41,280 nt of DNA from Sulfurimonas sp. SAG-AH-194-C20 (GTDB lineage Bacteria; Campylobacterota; Campylobacteria; Campylobacterales; Sulfurimonadaceae), in the NCBI RefSeq assembly GCF_029215975.1, contig NZ_JAEMVD010000009.1, positions 1 to 41,280 on the forward strand. The letters run 5' to 3'. The notes under the pieces are model-generated. The model did no database searches. It had not been told where the DNA came from and saw nothing but the letters and a program-made list of their open reading frames with translations. Every line of letters starts with the position of its first letter. Position 1 is the stretch's first letter. The translations under genes and the position numbers were made by a program. Shown here in pieces: positions 1 through 9,289 of this stretch.

Positions 1-917
1 GGGTTCGTTTTGGAACGTTTGAGTATTTTTATTATAACCGTGAATATGACAAGTTACATTCACTTGCTGAGTATGTCATAGAAGAATCTTTTCCTCACTT
101 ACAAAATGATGAAGAGAGACTGCTGAAGATGTTTTGTGAAGTGGTTGATAAAACGGCGATACTTATAGCACAGTGGCAAGGCATAGGCTTTAACCATGGA
201 GTAATGAATACTGATAATATGTCCATAGCAGGGCTTACAATAGACTATGGTCCTTTTGCAATGATGGATGACTTTAACTTTGGCTATATCTGTAACTGCT
301 CAGACACAGTGGGGCGTTACAGTTACGCAGAGCAACCTAATGTTGCATACTGGAACCTCACTATGCTCGCAAAAGCACTCTCTCCAATCATCTCTAAAGA
401 TAAAATGGATAAAAAGTTAGAAGAGTATGGTGATTCTTTGTATCCAAATGCTTACATAAAAGAAATGTGTGCAAAAATAGGCCTCTCTCAGAAGTTAGAT
501 AGTGAGGGAGAACTTGTAGAAGAACTAGTCATCGCCCTGCATGATGCTTTTGTAGACTACACACTCTTTTTTAGAACTCTGAGTCGTTATGATGGAAATA
601 GAGAAGATTTGTATGACATCGCTATGAATCCTGTTGCCATCGATAAGTGGTTAGTTCTTTATGATAAAAGACTTTTGTTAGAAGAATCAACTTATGCACA
701 GAGAACACAGACGATGCTACAAAAAAATCCAAAATATGTCTTAAAAAACCACATGATTCAAGAGGCTATCGTCTTAGCTGAAGAGGGTAACTTTTCTAAG
801 GTAGAAGAACTTTTATACATTGCAGCACACCCTTACGATGAACTCCCAGAGTACGAACACTTTGCAGGTGATACTCCAGAGGAGTATAAAAACATAGGAC
901 TTTCTTGTTCTTCATAA
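1..917 (+). CDS. selO: Protein adenylyltransferase SelO (YdiU), 5' end missing
   Basis: This is the C-terminal part, about 304 codons, of SelO, a pseudokinase-fold enzyme that transfers AMP from ATP to serine, threonine or tyrosine of target proteins. The frame is open from the window edge, where it reads VRFGTFEYF, matching the family's RVGTF segment. The start therefore lies upstream, and the ATG at 129 is internal. The metal-binding and catalytic segment is visible as NTDN (Asp at 213-215, Asn at 216-218) followed by DYGPF (Asp at 243-245). The protein ends in SCSS, the family's C-terminal redox cysteine motif, where some homologues carry selenocysteine. SelO is linked to oxidative stress in other bacteria. 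It converges on alkC with one base between the two stop codons. The full-length family protein is about 480 residues. Confidence 0.93.
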   Translation, partial: VRFGTFEYFYYNREYDKLHSLAEYVIEESFPHLQNDEERLLKMFCEVVDKTAILIAQWQGIGFNHGVMNTDNMSIAGLTIDYGPFAMMDDFNFGYICNCSDTVGRYSYAEQPNVAYWNLTMLAKALSPIISKDKMDKKLEEYGDSLYPNAYIKEMCAKIGLSQKLDSEGELVEELVIALHDAFVDYTLFFRTLSRYDGNREDLYDIAMNPVAIDKWLVLYDKRLLLEESTYAQRTQTMLQKNPKYVLKNHMIQEAIVLAEEGNFSKVEELLYIAAHPYDELPEYEHFAGDTPEEYKNIGLSCSS

Positions 918-918
918 T

Positions 919-2001
919 TTAGTCTAAGTTAAAAACAACTTCTTTAAAAATGACACCATTTATAAGAATAGAGAGTTTTTGCTCTCCTTCATAGTAAACG
1001 CGGGTGCTAATAGGTCTAAAAGAGTAAGACTTAGAGACTTTTTTCGATTTTTCTTTATAAATACCTTCACAGATTTTAAATACTTTTTTATTATGTTTTT
1101 TATTTTTTCTCAAAAAACCAAGAACAAACTCTATACGCAGTTTTCCAAGTGAAGCAGGATTTTTAATATCAAAAGAAAATTCTAACTCTTCTCCCATCTT
1201 TACACTTGTAGTAAGAGTGAAGTTTTCTAAAGATATATCTGTAGGTTGTGTAAATCCAAAAAGTGCTAAAACCTCACTGTCACTTGCTTTGAGTAGAGTT
1301 CTACAGCCATGTTTTAACAGAGCATCTCTATCTTTACTAAAGCCTATCCATTTTTTTGTAAGCTCTTTTACAAGTTGGGGATTATCTTTTGAGATGTCAT
1401 TAAGGTTATTTGCAACACTTTTACGAACATAAGCACTACTGTCATCTTTTAAAAGTTCTAAAATTTCTATAACACTTGTTGGATTAGCCTTAAACGCAGG
1501 AAGGGCGATAGCCCAAGGTAAACGCGAACGAGAGCCTTCTGAGGCTAGACGTCTGATATGTTCATCTTTATGTGTAGCCCATACAAGCATCTGTGACATG
1601 GTTTTATCTTCATACTTTAGTATAAACACTCGAATGGCAAACTCAGAAGAAGAGTTCACGGTAAAGATTTCAAGTGCTTTCATAGAAGTATCAAAAAAGT
1701 CTAAGCCATATATCTCAACAAAGTCTTGGTAAATCATGTTCTCAAGCCCATAAGCATAGTTCATTTTTTTAAATGCAAGACAGAGAATATCGATAGCTTT
1801 AGAATACTCTTTAGGAAGGTGTAAACCAAGAGTAGTAGCTATATGGTGCATCCTCTCTTTAAGTTCATACTCTTCCCATTGTGAGTTAAAGGTATCTTCT
1901 GTAAATGCAGCACTGTTGAAGTTAGAGTAAACAAGGCTTATGCTTTTACACAGCAGTTCTATATACTCAGTACTATATAAATTCTTTAAGGGCTCAGCCA
2001 T
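919..2001 (-). CDS. alkC: DNA alkylation repair protein, AlkC type
   Basis: This 360-residue protein belongs to the AlkC/AlkD DNA glycosylase superfamily, which excises alkylated bases such as 3-methyladenine. It opens with MAEPLKN, as AlkC proteins do. Helical HEAT-like repeats fill about residues 90-250, for example the DEHIRRLASEGSRSRLPWA segment and SSAYVRKSVANNLNDIS. The last 95 or so residues (about 265-360) are beta-rich and end with VFNLD. They match the immunoglobulin-like domain that distinguishes AlkC from AlkD. Its ATG overlaps the recO stop codon by one base (TAATG), so translation is probably coupled and the two repair genes are expressed together. It lies tail to tail with selO. 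Family assignment is firm from the motifs; the exact lesion specificity is inferred from the family. Confidence 0.88.
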   Translation of the reverse strand: MAEPLKNLYSTEYIELLCKSISLVYSNFNSAAFTEDTFNSQWEEYELKERMHHIATTLGLHLPKEYSKAIDILCLAFKKMNYAYGLENMIYQDFVEIYGLDFFDTSMKALEIFTVNSSSEFAIRVFILKYEDKTMSQMLVWATHKDEHIRRLASEGSRSRLPWAIALPAFKANPTSVIEILELLKDDSSAYVRKSVANNLNDISKDNPQLVKELTKKWIGFSKDRDALLKHGCRTLLKASDSEVLALFGFTQPTDISLENFTLTTSVKMGEELEFSFDIKNPASLGKLRIEFVLGFLRKNKKHNKKVFKICEGIYKEKSKKVSKSYSFRPISTRVYYEGEQKLSILINGVIFKEVVFNLD

Positions 2002-2618
2002 TAAAGTCCTTCCATAAGTACATTCCAGAGTCTATCAATCTCTTTATCACTTAAAAAAAGGCTTGATTTATTATTGTAGAGTTCATCTAAAGCACTGCGT
2101 TTAATCCCGTAAGTGTGTGTACAGTTAAAGTGTGTAGGTAAAAATGCACGGATAAGGGAGATGTCACCTTGTATCTCTTTAGAACATAAAAAACAGTAGT
2201 GCTCTTTATGCAGACGCCCCTCGTGTTCTAAAAGTTTTGCATATAGTTCTACAGCTACTCTTTTAGGATTTTGTTTATTCCACTGTTGTGAAGCACTTTG
2301 AAATAATTCAAAGTAAAAAGAACCTAATTCTTCAGCATCTTTGAGGTGTTTATAAAAAAGTCCAGTAAAATCTTGCCACAAACGTAGTAGCTTATAGTCG
2401 TTTATCCAAGGATAGCCGATGTGTATGACATCCTTGAGTCGCCCAATAGTACTCTTCGCAGATGGCTCAATCTCATAGTCAACCTTAAAACCGATGTTAA
2501 TAGTCCCATGACGAGCCCCATAAAACCTATAAAGGGTTTCCACATTTCCATCCGAGAGAATTGAGACAATGAGATCTTCTTCTTTAACTCTGTTAAGATT
2601 TATTATGTATCCTTGCAT
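2001..2618 (-). CDS. recO: DNA recombination and repair protein RecO
   Basis: RecO loads RecA onto single-stranded DNA coated with SSB during gap repair. The 205-residue product begins MQGYIINLNRVKEEDLIV, the usual OB-fold start in which the strand leads into a DE-L-V turn. A helical domain follows, then cysteines at 142, 145 and 166 (CFLC and FNC) in the C-terminal part where many RecO proteins have a zinc site. It is shorter than the roughly 240 residues of E. coli RecO, which is usual in Campylobacterota. The ATG has no Shine-Dalgarno sequence. An extended -10 box (TGCTATAAT) ends five bases before it, so the message may be leaderless. alkC follows with a one-base overlap. The sequence is divergent but the N-terminal pattern and length agree with the family. 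Confidence 0.82.
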   Translation of the reverse strand: MQGYIINLNRVKEEDLIVSILSDGNVETLYRFYGARHGTINIGFKVDYEIEPSAKSTIGRLKDVIHIGYPWINDYKLLRLWQDFTGLFYKHLKDAEELGSFYFELFQSASQQWNKQNPKRVAVELYAKLLEHEGRLHKEHYCFLCSKEIQGDISLIRAFLPTHFNCTHTYGIKRSALDELYNNKSSLFLSDKEIDRLWNVLMEGL

Positions 2619-2623
2619 GTAAT

Positions 2624-2632
2624 ATTATAGCA
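2624..2632 (-). promoter_or_regulatory. Extended -10 promoter for recO-alkC
   Basis: On the minus strand the sequence reads TGCTATAAT followed by ATTAC and then the recO ATG. This is a perfect extended -10 element (TGnTATAAT). Transcription would start about six bases after the box, which is the A of the start codon, so the transcript would have no leader. No ribosome binding site is present in this short gap. Confidence 0.6.
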
Positions 2633-2637
2633 TTATC

Positions 2638-2667
2638 TTGACAGGAGAGAAGTAAACTTAGTATAAT
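2638..2667 (+). promoter_or_regulatory. Consensus sigma-70 promoter for the chemoreceptor gene
   Basis: TTGACA at 2638-2643 and TATAAT at 2662-2667 are separated by 18 bases, so both hexamers match the sigma-70 consensus exactly. Transcription would begin near 2674, giving a leader of about 30 bases with an AAAGGGA ribosome binding site at 2690-2696 before the ATG at 2704. A clear -35 box is unusual for Campylobacterota, whose vegetative promoters mostly rely on the -10 box. The element lies back to back with the recO promoter. Confidence 0.7.
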
Positions 2668-2703
2668 AGAATCAAATATAGTAATCAAAAAAAGGGAAAC
2701 TAA

Positions 2704-4662
2704 ATGTTTAATCTTAAAAACTTTAATATTTCAGCAAAGATATTAATTGCTACGACAATAGTGTCGTTAATTTTAATAACAATAATATCAAGTTATATGC
2801 TTACTCAAGCGAAAAGTATTGAGCAGTCGGTTCAAAAAGAGCATATTCTAAATATGAAGCTTAGCTTAGACGAGATAATTAAAACCATAAAAAACATTGG
2901 ACTTACTAACGTTGTGAGTATTGCTAACGACACACGTTTAAGTGATGCTGTTGCCACAAATAATAGAGAACAAGCAATTAATATAGTTGTTCCAATTTCT
3001 GAAAAACTAAAGCAAAACACTCCATATAAAAACATAAAAATCCATATACATACTGATGATGTGCACTCTTTTGTTAGAGCATGGAAATTAAACAAATATG
3101 GCGATGACTTGTCTGGTTTTAGAAAAACACTGGTTAAAGTGAATAAAGACAAAAAAACATTTGTCGCTTTTGAAACGGGGCGTGTTGGATTAGTACTTCG
3201 TGGTATAGCACCTTTAATGAAAGATGGTAAGTATTATGGCTCAGTAGAGGTTATACAAGGTTTAAGTGGTGTTGCTAAAACCTTAGAAACAAAAGAGCAG
3301 TACTCTGTACTACTTATGCCACGTGCTGCCTCTTCAATAGCAGACTTTAATGACAATAGTAAGGCTATTGGAAACTATAACATTTCACAAAAGGATGTAA
3401 ACGAGGATTTTATAGAAGATGCAAAAACGATTAATATTGAAAGTCTTCTTAGCGATGGATTTTATAAGAATGAAAATTATCTATATACATTTACGAATGT
3501 ATATGATGTGAATGGTGATGAACTTGGACTATTCTTATTGGCTGAGAAGACACAGGATGTTTATAAAGCAGTAAATGCGTCAACAAAAATCGTGTATGCT
3601 TCAACAGTTGCCATGATTGTAATGATAGTGATTTTATCTTTAGTGATTTTTATTATTATTAGCAAGCTGATAGTAAGTGAAATTCAAGACTTAAATAGAA
3701 TTATTGATAATGTAGTTAACAATAAAGATTTAAGTACATCTATCGAAGTGACGACTAATGATGAAATAGGACATATTAAAGAAGCCTTTAATAAACTAAT
3801 ATCATATATGAATGAAGTAATAAACTTAGGAAAAGAGTCTAGTCTTGAAAATGTTGAATTATCAAAACAGTTAACAGTAAGTTCAGGTGATATTACACAA
3901 AAGGTAAATTCAACAACACAAATAGTTACTAATACAGTAGAAAAAAACACTCTTATAAAAGAAATCCTTGAGAATTCAATTACTATCTCAAAATCGACAG
4001 AAAACCACATTAGTAATACACAAGAAAAAATGGATTCTGCACGTCAAGAGATTGAAGTTCTGACTTCTAGTGTAGTGCAAAGTAATGACTCTCAGTTAGA
4101 GTTGAGTCAAAAGTTAGATGAGTTATCAAAAGAAGCAGATCAGGTTAAAGATGTTTTAAATGTTATTTCAGACATTGCTGATCAGACAAACCTATTGGCA
4201 CTAAATGCTGCGATTGAAGCTGCTAGAGCAGGTGAACATGGTAGAGGGTTTGCAGTTGTTGCTGATGAAGTTCGTAAGCTAGCAGAGGGCACACAAAAAA
4301 CCTTATTTGAGATAAATATTGCGGTTAACAGTATTGTTCAAGCGATTTCAGATGCTAGCAGTCAGATAATAGATAATACAAAAGAGTTTGAAAAACTAAT
4401 TGATATTTCTGAAGTGGTATCTAATACAATACTAGATTCAAATGAAATGATGAATAAAACTAGCTCGTCAGTACTCGAATCATCAAAAACCACTCTTGAA
4501 ATTGAAAAAACAGTTGTAAACTTTATGAAAGATATGGAGACTATAAAGCAGTCAATGACTGAAAATATTAGTTCATCGCAAAATATTGATTCTTTATCGC
4601 AACATCTTTTTGAATTAACTAATCAATTAAATGATATGCTGAGTCAATATAAAACAAAATAA
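2704..4662 (+). CDS. Methyl-accepting chemotaxis protein with periplasmic double-Cache-like sensor
   Basis: This is a membrane chemoreceptor of 652 residues that would signal to CheA/CheW. A first membrane helix lies at about residues 10-33. A periplasmic sensor of about 260 residues follows, then a second helix at about 297-320, a HAMP domain, and a long cytoplasmic coiled coil. The signalling hairpin tip is unmistakable near residue 490 ([19 protein letters not shown], then [16 protein letters not shown]). The sensor contains [14 protein letters not shown] and a later [16 protein letters not shown] segment, which resemble double-Cache sensors of the dCache_3 type; this subtype call is tentative and the ligand is unknown. 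The C-terminus (SQYKTK) has no NWETF-like CheR tether. It is a single-gene unit with its own strong promoter and a hairpin after the stop. Confidence 0.93.
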   Translation: MFNLKNFNISAKILIATTIVSLILITIISSYMLTQAKSIEQSVQKEHILNMKLSLDEIIKTIKNIGLTNVVSIANDTRLSDAVATNNREQAINIVVPISEKLKQNTPYKNIKIHIHTDDVHSFVRAWKLNKYGDDLSGFRKTLVKVNKDKKTFVAFETGRVGLVLRGIAPLMKDGKYYGSVEVIQGLSGVAKTLETKEQYSVLLMPRAASSIADFNDNSKAIGNYNISQKDVNEDFIEDAKTINIESLLSDGFYKNENYLYTFTNVYDVNGDELGLFLLAEKTQDVYKAVNASTKIVYASTVAMIVMIVILSLVIFIIISKLIVSEIQDLNRIIDNVVNNKDLSTSIEVTTNDEIGHIKEAFNKLISYMNEVINLGKESSLENVELSKQLTVSSGDITQKVNSTTQIVTNTVEKNTLIKEILENSITISKSTENHISNTQEKMDSARQEIEVLTSSVVQSNDSQLELSQKLDELSKEADQVKDVLNVISDIADQTNLLALNAAIEAARAGEHGRGFAVVADEVRKLAEGTQKTLFEINIAVNSIVQAISDASSQIIDNTKEFEKLIDISEVVSNTILDSNEMMNKTSSSVLESSKTTLEIEKTVVNFMKDMETIKQSMTENISSSQNIDSLSQHLFELTNQLNDMLSQYKTK

Positions 4663-4664
4663 AC

Positions 4665-4697
4665 ACTTTAAGAGTTAATTTTTGTAACTCTTAAAGT
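4665..4697 (+). terminator. Perfect 13-bp hairpin after the chemoreceptor gene
   Basis: ACTTTAAGAGTTA (4665-4677) and its exact complement (4685-4697) enclose the 7-base loop ATTTTTG, three bases after the stop codon. The position fits a transcription terminator. The downstream flank on the plus strand is A-rich rather than T-rich, so it is not a classical intrinsic terminator in that direction. Read on the minus strand the hairpin is followed by a T-rich stretch, so it may stop antisense transcription instead. Confidence 0.45.
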
Positions 4698-4766
4698 AAA
4701 GAACTAGAAAAACTCCACAACTTAATCATTTGTTAAATAAAATAACTGTAAAATGTATCACTTATT

Positions 4767-4810
4767 GTCTTAAATAGACTAAAGTACTTTAAAAGTACCT
4801 TAAATTTAAG
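4767..4810. promoter_or_regulatory. Palindrome-rich leader before gltB
   Basis: Three palindromes follow one another: GTCT-TAAAT-AGAC at 4767-4779, the uninterrupted 10-base AAAGTACTTT at 4781-4790, and the uninterrupted 12-base CTTAAATTTAAG at 4799-4810. A second imperfect repeat joins AAAGTAC (4781-4787) to GTACCTT (4795-4801). They lie just before an AATAAT (4811-4816) that could serve as a -10 box, with the AGGAG ribosome binding site at 4838-4842. The layout suits operators for a dimeric regulator of nitrogen assimilation, but no regulator is identified. The rest of the 185-base gap (4663-4847) shows nothing else I can name. Confidence 0.4.
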
Positions 4811-4847
4811 AATAATTTATTGAAATTTAACAATTTTAGGAGTGAAG

Positions 4848-7800
4848 ATGACAAAACATCATGATTTATTACGATCATTTAAAGACAACTGTGGGTTTGG
4901 TCTTGTTGCCAACATCAAGAACAAGGCTTCTCATAAGGTTTTAGATGATGCAGTTACTGCACTAGAGCGTATGATGCACCGTGGAGCTGTTGCAGCTGAT
5001 GGTAAAACTGGTGATGGAAGTGGACTACTCCTTTCTATGCCAAAAGAGTTTATGGTTCAAAAAGCACATGAGGCAGGAGTTGAACTTTCAAAGCAGTTCG
5101 CAATAGCTTCAGTATTTACAAAAGATACAGAGGACTTAGACTTACTAGAGGCGGTTTGTGCAAACAATGACTTAAAAGTAGTTCTTCGTAGAGAAGTTCC
5201 AATAGATATAAATGCTCTAGGTGATCAAGCCATCGCTTCACTCCCTCTAATTACACAGATTTTTATAGTTCCTAATTCTATTATGGCTACAAATAGATTT
5301 GATGCACTTTTGTATCTTTCTCGTAAAGAGTGTGAGCATCAGTTAGTAGAAAAAAGAGACTTTTATATCTCTTCTATGAGTTCAACTGTACTTTCGTATA
5401 AGGGTCTTGTTATGCCAACACATATCAAAGAGTTTTATAAAGACTTCCAGGATGAATCATTTAAAATTAGTTTTTCACTTTTTCATCAACGTTTCTCAAC
5501 GAACACACTTCCGGAGTGGCGTTTAGCACAACCATTTCGTGCAGTTGCACACAATGGTGAGATTAACTCTGTAGAGGGTAACCGTATAAATGTAGAGATA
5601 AAATCAGAGTCTATTAAGTCTGATGTTTTTACAGATGAAGAGATACAAAGAATACTGCCTATCTTACAGCTTGACTCTTCTGACTCAGCAAGTGCAGATA
5701 ACTTTTTTGAGTTTTTAATTGTAAATGGTATGGACTTTTTTAAGGCTGTTCGTGCAGTTATTCCTTCAGCTTGGCAAAATGCTCCACATATGGATGCCGA
5801 ACTTCGTGCTTTTTATGAGTACCATTCAACTGTGTTTGAAGCATGGGATGGTCCTGCTGCGTTTAGTGTTACTGATGGTCGTTATATCGGTTGTGTTTTA
5901 GATAGAAATGGTCTTCGTCCTTCAAAGTACATCGTAACTAAAGATGATAATCTTCTGATTGCTTCAGAATATGGTGTTGTAGATATCGCTGAAGAGGACA
6001 TCAAAGAGAGAGGTCGCCTTCAGTCTGGTGAGATGATAGGACTTGACCTTAAGTTTGGTAAGTTACTAAAATCAGATGAGATAGACAACTATCTCAAAGG
6101 TTCTAACCCTTATATGAAGTGGTTAAATGAGCATATGATTTATCTACAAGAGCATGTTGAAGAGCAGTATGCAATTTGTAAAGACCTAGATGAAGACCAT
6201 TTAGTAAAACAGCAAAAGTTTTTTAATGTAACACAAGAAATTATAGAACAAGTAATCGAGCCTATGATTAAAGATGGGAAAGAAGCTGTTGGATCTATGG
6301 GTGATGATACTCCTTTAGCTGCATTTTCTGACAAACAGAGAAACTTTACTGACTACTTCAAACAGAAGTTTGCACAGGTAACAAACCCTCCTATTGACCC
6401 AATTAGAGAAAAAATAGTAATGAGTTTAAACACTGGTTTTGGTGAAGTACATAACATCTTAGATGAAATCCCTTCTCATGCACACCGTTTGAAATCTATA
6501 AGCCCTATTATTACAGGTGAAAAACTAGATGTATTAAAATCTTTTGGTGAGAAAGGCTCTCCTCGCTACCAAGCTTTTTATCATAACACTTCATTCTCAA
6601 CGGCATATACAAGTGATCTAAAAAAATCTCTCAATGCTTTAGTCGAAAAAGTGATAGATTCTGTTAAAAGTGAAGGTACACGTATAGTTATTTTAGATGA
6701 CAGAGCATTTGATAAACAAAACAGAGTAATTCCTATGGCTATGGTTGTTGGGCGTTTAAATAGTGCACTTTTAAAAGGGAAGATTCGTCACCTTGTTTCT
6801 ATGATAGCGGTAACTGGTGAGGTGATAGATTCTCACTCAGCTGCAGTTCTTTTGGGATATGGTGTTTCGGCTATTTTCCCTCATGTACTATTTGCTACCG
6901 TTTCATCTCAGTTAGATAAGTCACAATCAATGAAGATTACTTGCCATGAAGGATATAAAGCTGTTCATGTAGCACTTAATAATGGTCTTTTAAAGATTAT
7001 GTCAAAAATGGGTATCGCGACTATCGCTTCTTACCGAAACTCAGGTCTTTTCGATGTTATGGGTCTTAGTAATGAAATAGCACAAGATTGTTTTGAAATT
7101 TCGCATAGTACAATCCCTGGACTTACGTATGAAGATATTGATGAAAGAATTACTAAGTTTCATAAGTCTGCATTTAAAAATGATGGATTTAAGAAGATTT
7201 TCCCATTAAATATTGGTGGATTTTATAAGTTCTATACAGGTCAAGAACATCATGACTTTGGTCCAGCAGTTATTCATGCTATTCATGCAGTGGCAGCTAG
7301 TGGGAAAAAAGAAGATTACGACACACTTAAAGACTTAGTAAACAAGCGTGGTCTGAAGTACATTCGTGACTTTTTTGACCTTAAATCAGACAGAAAAGCT
7401 ATAGATATAAGTGAAGTAGAATCAAAAGAAGCTATCTTTAAACGTTTTGCATCTGCTGCTATGAGTTTAGGCTCTATTAGTCCTGAAGCACATGAGACTA
7501 TTGCCATTGCTATGAACCGTATCGGTGGACAGTCAAACTCTGGAGAGGGTGGAGAAGACAAGGCTCGTTTTGGAACTGAGAGAGTTTCAAAAATCAAGCA
7601 AGTTGCTTCTGGTCGCTTTGGTGTAACTCCAGCGTATTTACGTTCTGCTGAGGAGATTCAGATTAAAGTTGCTCAGGGTGCAAAACCAGGTGAAGGTGGA
7701 CAGCTTCCAGGACATAAAGTAAGTGAGCTTATCGGTAAACTTCGTCATACTGTTCCGGGTGTTACTCTTATTTCGCCACCACCGCATCACGATATTTACT

Positions 7801-9287
7801 CTATCGAAGATTTAGCACAGCTAATTTTCGACCTTAAGCAAGTAAATCCTAAGGCTCGTGTTGCAGTTAAACTTGTTTCAACTGTTGGTGTTGGAACTAT
7901 TGCTGCTGGTGTTGCAAAAGCGTACGCTGATAAAATTATCATCTCTGGTGGAGATGGAGGAACAGGTGCTGCACCTCTTACTTCACTCAAGTTTGCTGGT
8001 AACCCTTGGGAAATCGGTCTAAGTGAAGCACATAATGCACTTAAGGCAAATAATCTTCGTGGTTTAGTAGAACTGCAAACAGATGGTGGACTAAAATCAG
8101 GACTAGATGTAGTTAAAGCTGCACTTTTAGGTGCTGAGTCTTATGCCTTTGGTACGGGTGTTCTTACTATTGTTGGTTGTAAAATGCTCCGTATTTGTCA
8201 TGTAAATAAATGTTCTGTTGGAATTGCAACTCAAAATGAAAAACTTCGTAAAGAGTTCTTTAAAGGGCATGTTGACCAGATTATAAACTACTTTACTTTT
8301 TTAGCTGAAGACATACGTTCTATTATGGCAACTCTTGGTTATAAAACTATGGAGGAGATGATAGGTCAAGTTGATATTTTAAGAGTTAAAGATGAGCCAT
8401 TCGCTCAGAAGTTTGACTTCTCTTCAATTCTTCATAAAGAAGAGGGTGTAAATACTCATCAACAGCCATTTAATCATCCATTTGATGATAATAGTTTTGA
8501 AAAAGATGTTTTAAAAGAGGCAATGAGTGCTATTAAACATCCTGAACAGCCAATCCGAATCACTAGAGAGATTAAAAATATACATAGAAGTTTTGGTGCT
8601 TTAGTAAGTGGTGAGATCGCTGAGTATTATGGTGATGAAGGTCTTAAAGCTGACACTATCAAGATGAATCTAAAAGGTGTTGGTGGACAAGCTTTTGGAG
8701 CATTTTTAGCTCCAGGTGTTTCTCTTTATCTTGAGGGTGTAGCAAATGACTACATTGGGAAGGGTATGAATGGTGGAAAAATCATTATAACTTCAGATAA
8801 TGAGGGTGAAGAGTTTGCAGCTGGTGGAAATACTTGTCTATATGGTGCCACGGGTGGAAAACTTTATGTTTCAGGTGCAGTAGGTGAGCGTTTCGCTGTT
8901 CGTAACTCTGGTGCCCTTGCTATCGTTGAGGGAACTGGAGATAATGCTTGTGAGTATATGACTGGTGGTGTTGTAGTTATCCTTGGGTCTACTGGTATCA
9001 ACTTTGGTGCTGGTATGACAGGTGGAATTAGTTTTGTATATGACAAAGATCATAAGTTTGTTGAAAATGTAAACCATGAGCTTGTTGAAGCTGTTCGCAT
9101 TGATACTGATGATGGAGATGAAGCACGTCACTATCTTAAACGCCTCCTAAAGAACTATGTAGTAGAAACAGGTAGTAAAAAAGCAAAAGAGCTTTTAGAA
9201 AACTTTAGAGTAGAAGTAAGAAGTTTTTGGCTTGTAAAACCAAAAAACTTAACAAAATTACCACTTAATTTAGAGAACGGAGACTAA
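4848..9287 (+). CDS. gltB: Glutamate synthase (NADPH) large subunit
   Basis: GltB makes two glutamates from glutamine and 2-oxoglutarate using electrons passed through GltD. I place the start at the ATG at 4848, five bases after AGGAG (4838-4842). The GTG at 4842 overlaps that ribosome binding site and is unlikely. The product has 1479 residues, typical of bacterial GltB. Cys15 (in NCGFGLVA) is the amidotransferase nucleophile exposed after removal of a 14-residue propeptide. The class II amidotransferase domain covers about residues 15-420. The FMN domain follows, with GGQSNSGEGGED near residue 894, and the 3Fe-4S cysteines lie in GCKMLRICHVNKCSVG near 1111. The GXGXG repeat domain fills about 1260-1430. 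gltD follows two bases after the stop. All key residues are present. Confidence 0.97.
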   Translation: MTKHHDLLRSFKDNCGFGLVANIKNKASHKVLDDAVTALERMMHRGAVAADGKTGDGSGLLLSMPKEFMVQKAHEAGVELSKQFAIASVFTKDTEDLDLLEAVCANNDLKVVLRREVPIDINALGDQAIASLPLITQIFIVPNSIMATNRFDALLYLSRKECEHQLVEKRDFYISSMSSTVLSYKGLVMPTHIKEFYKDFQDESFKISFSLFHQRFSTNTLPEWRLAQPFRAVAHNGEINSVEGNRINVEIKSESIKSDVFTDEEIQRILPILQLDSSDSASADNFFEFLIVNGMDFFKAVRAVIPSAWQNAPHMDAELRAFYEYHSTVFEAWDGPAAFSVTDGRYIGCVLDRNGLRPSKYIVTKDDNLLIASEYGVVDIAEEDIKERGRLQSGEMIGLDLKFGKLLKSDEIDNYLKGSNPYMKWLNEHMIYLQEHVEEQYAICKDLDEDHLVKQQKFFNVTQEIIEQVIEPMIKDGKEAVGSMGDDTPLAAFSDKQRNFTDYFKQKFAQVTNPPIDPIREKIVMSLNTGFGEVHNILDEIPSHAHRLKSISPIITGEKLDVLKSFGEKGSPRYQAFYHNTSFSTAYTSDLKKSLNALVEKVIDSVKSEGTRIVILDDRAFDKQNRVIPMAMVVGRLNSALLKGKIRHLVSMIAVTGEVIDSHSAAVLLGYGVSAIFPHVLFATVSSQLDKSQSMKITCHEGYKAVHVALNNGLLKIMSKMGIATIASYRNSGLFDVMGLSNEIAQDCFEISHSTIPGLTYEDIDERITKFHKSAFKNDGFKKIFPLNIGGFYKFYTGQEHHDFGPAVIHAIHAVAASGKKEDYDTLKDLVNKRGLKYIRDFFDLKSDRKAIDISEVESKEAIFKRFASAAMSLGSISPEAHETIAIAMNRIGGQSNSGEGGEDKARFGTERVSKIKQVASGRFGVTPAYLRSAEEIQIKVAQGAKPGEGGQLPGHKVSELIGKLRHTVPGVTLISPPPHHDIYSIEDLAQLIFDLKQVNPKARVAVKLVSTVGVGTIAAGVAKAYADKIIISGGDGGTGAAPLTSLKFAGNPWEIGLSEAHNALKANNLRGLVELQTDGGLKSGLDVVKAALLGAESYAFGTGVLTIVGCKMLRICHVNKCSVGIATQNEKLRKEFFKGHVDQIINYFTFLAEDIRSIMATLGYKTMEEMIGQVDILRVKDEPFAQKFDFSSILHKEEGVNTHQQPFNHPFDDNSFEKDVLKEAMSAIKHPEQPIRITREIKNIHRSFGALVSGEIAEYYGDEGLKADTIKMNLKGVGGQAFGAFLAPGVSLYLEGVANDYIGKGMNGGKIIITSDNEGEEFAAGGNTCLYGATGGKLYVSGAVGERFAVRNSGALAIVEGTGDNACEYMTGGVVVILGSTGINFGAGMTGGISFVYDKDHKFVENVNHELVEAVRIDTDDGDEARHYLKRLLKNYVVETGSKKAKELLENFRVEVRSFWLVKPKNLTKLPLNLENGD

Positions 9288-9289
9288 TT

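Noticed and set aside
129-131. ATG at 129 as the start of selO
   Set aside because: The frame is open to the window edge and encodes the conserved RFGTF segment upstream, so this Met is internal.
1217-1432. Open frame on the plus strand inside alkC
   Set aside because: It is antisense to a HEAT-repeat region of alkC, has no ribosome binding site and no family features.
4842-4847. GTG start for gltB two codons upstream of the ATG
   Set aside because: The GTG shares its first base with the AGGAG ribosome binding site, while the ATG at 4848 has normal spacing.
8871-9131. Open frame on the minus strand inside gltB
   Set aside because: It lies wholly within strongly conserved gltB coding sequence and its product has no recognisable pattern, so it is a shadow; the same holds for other antisense frames in gltB, uvrA and the chemoreceptor gene.
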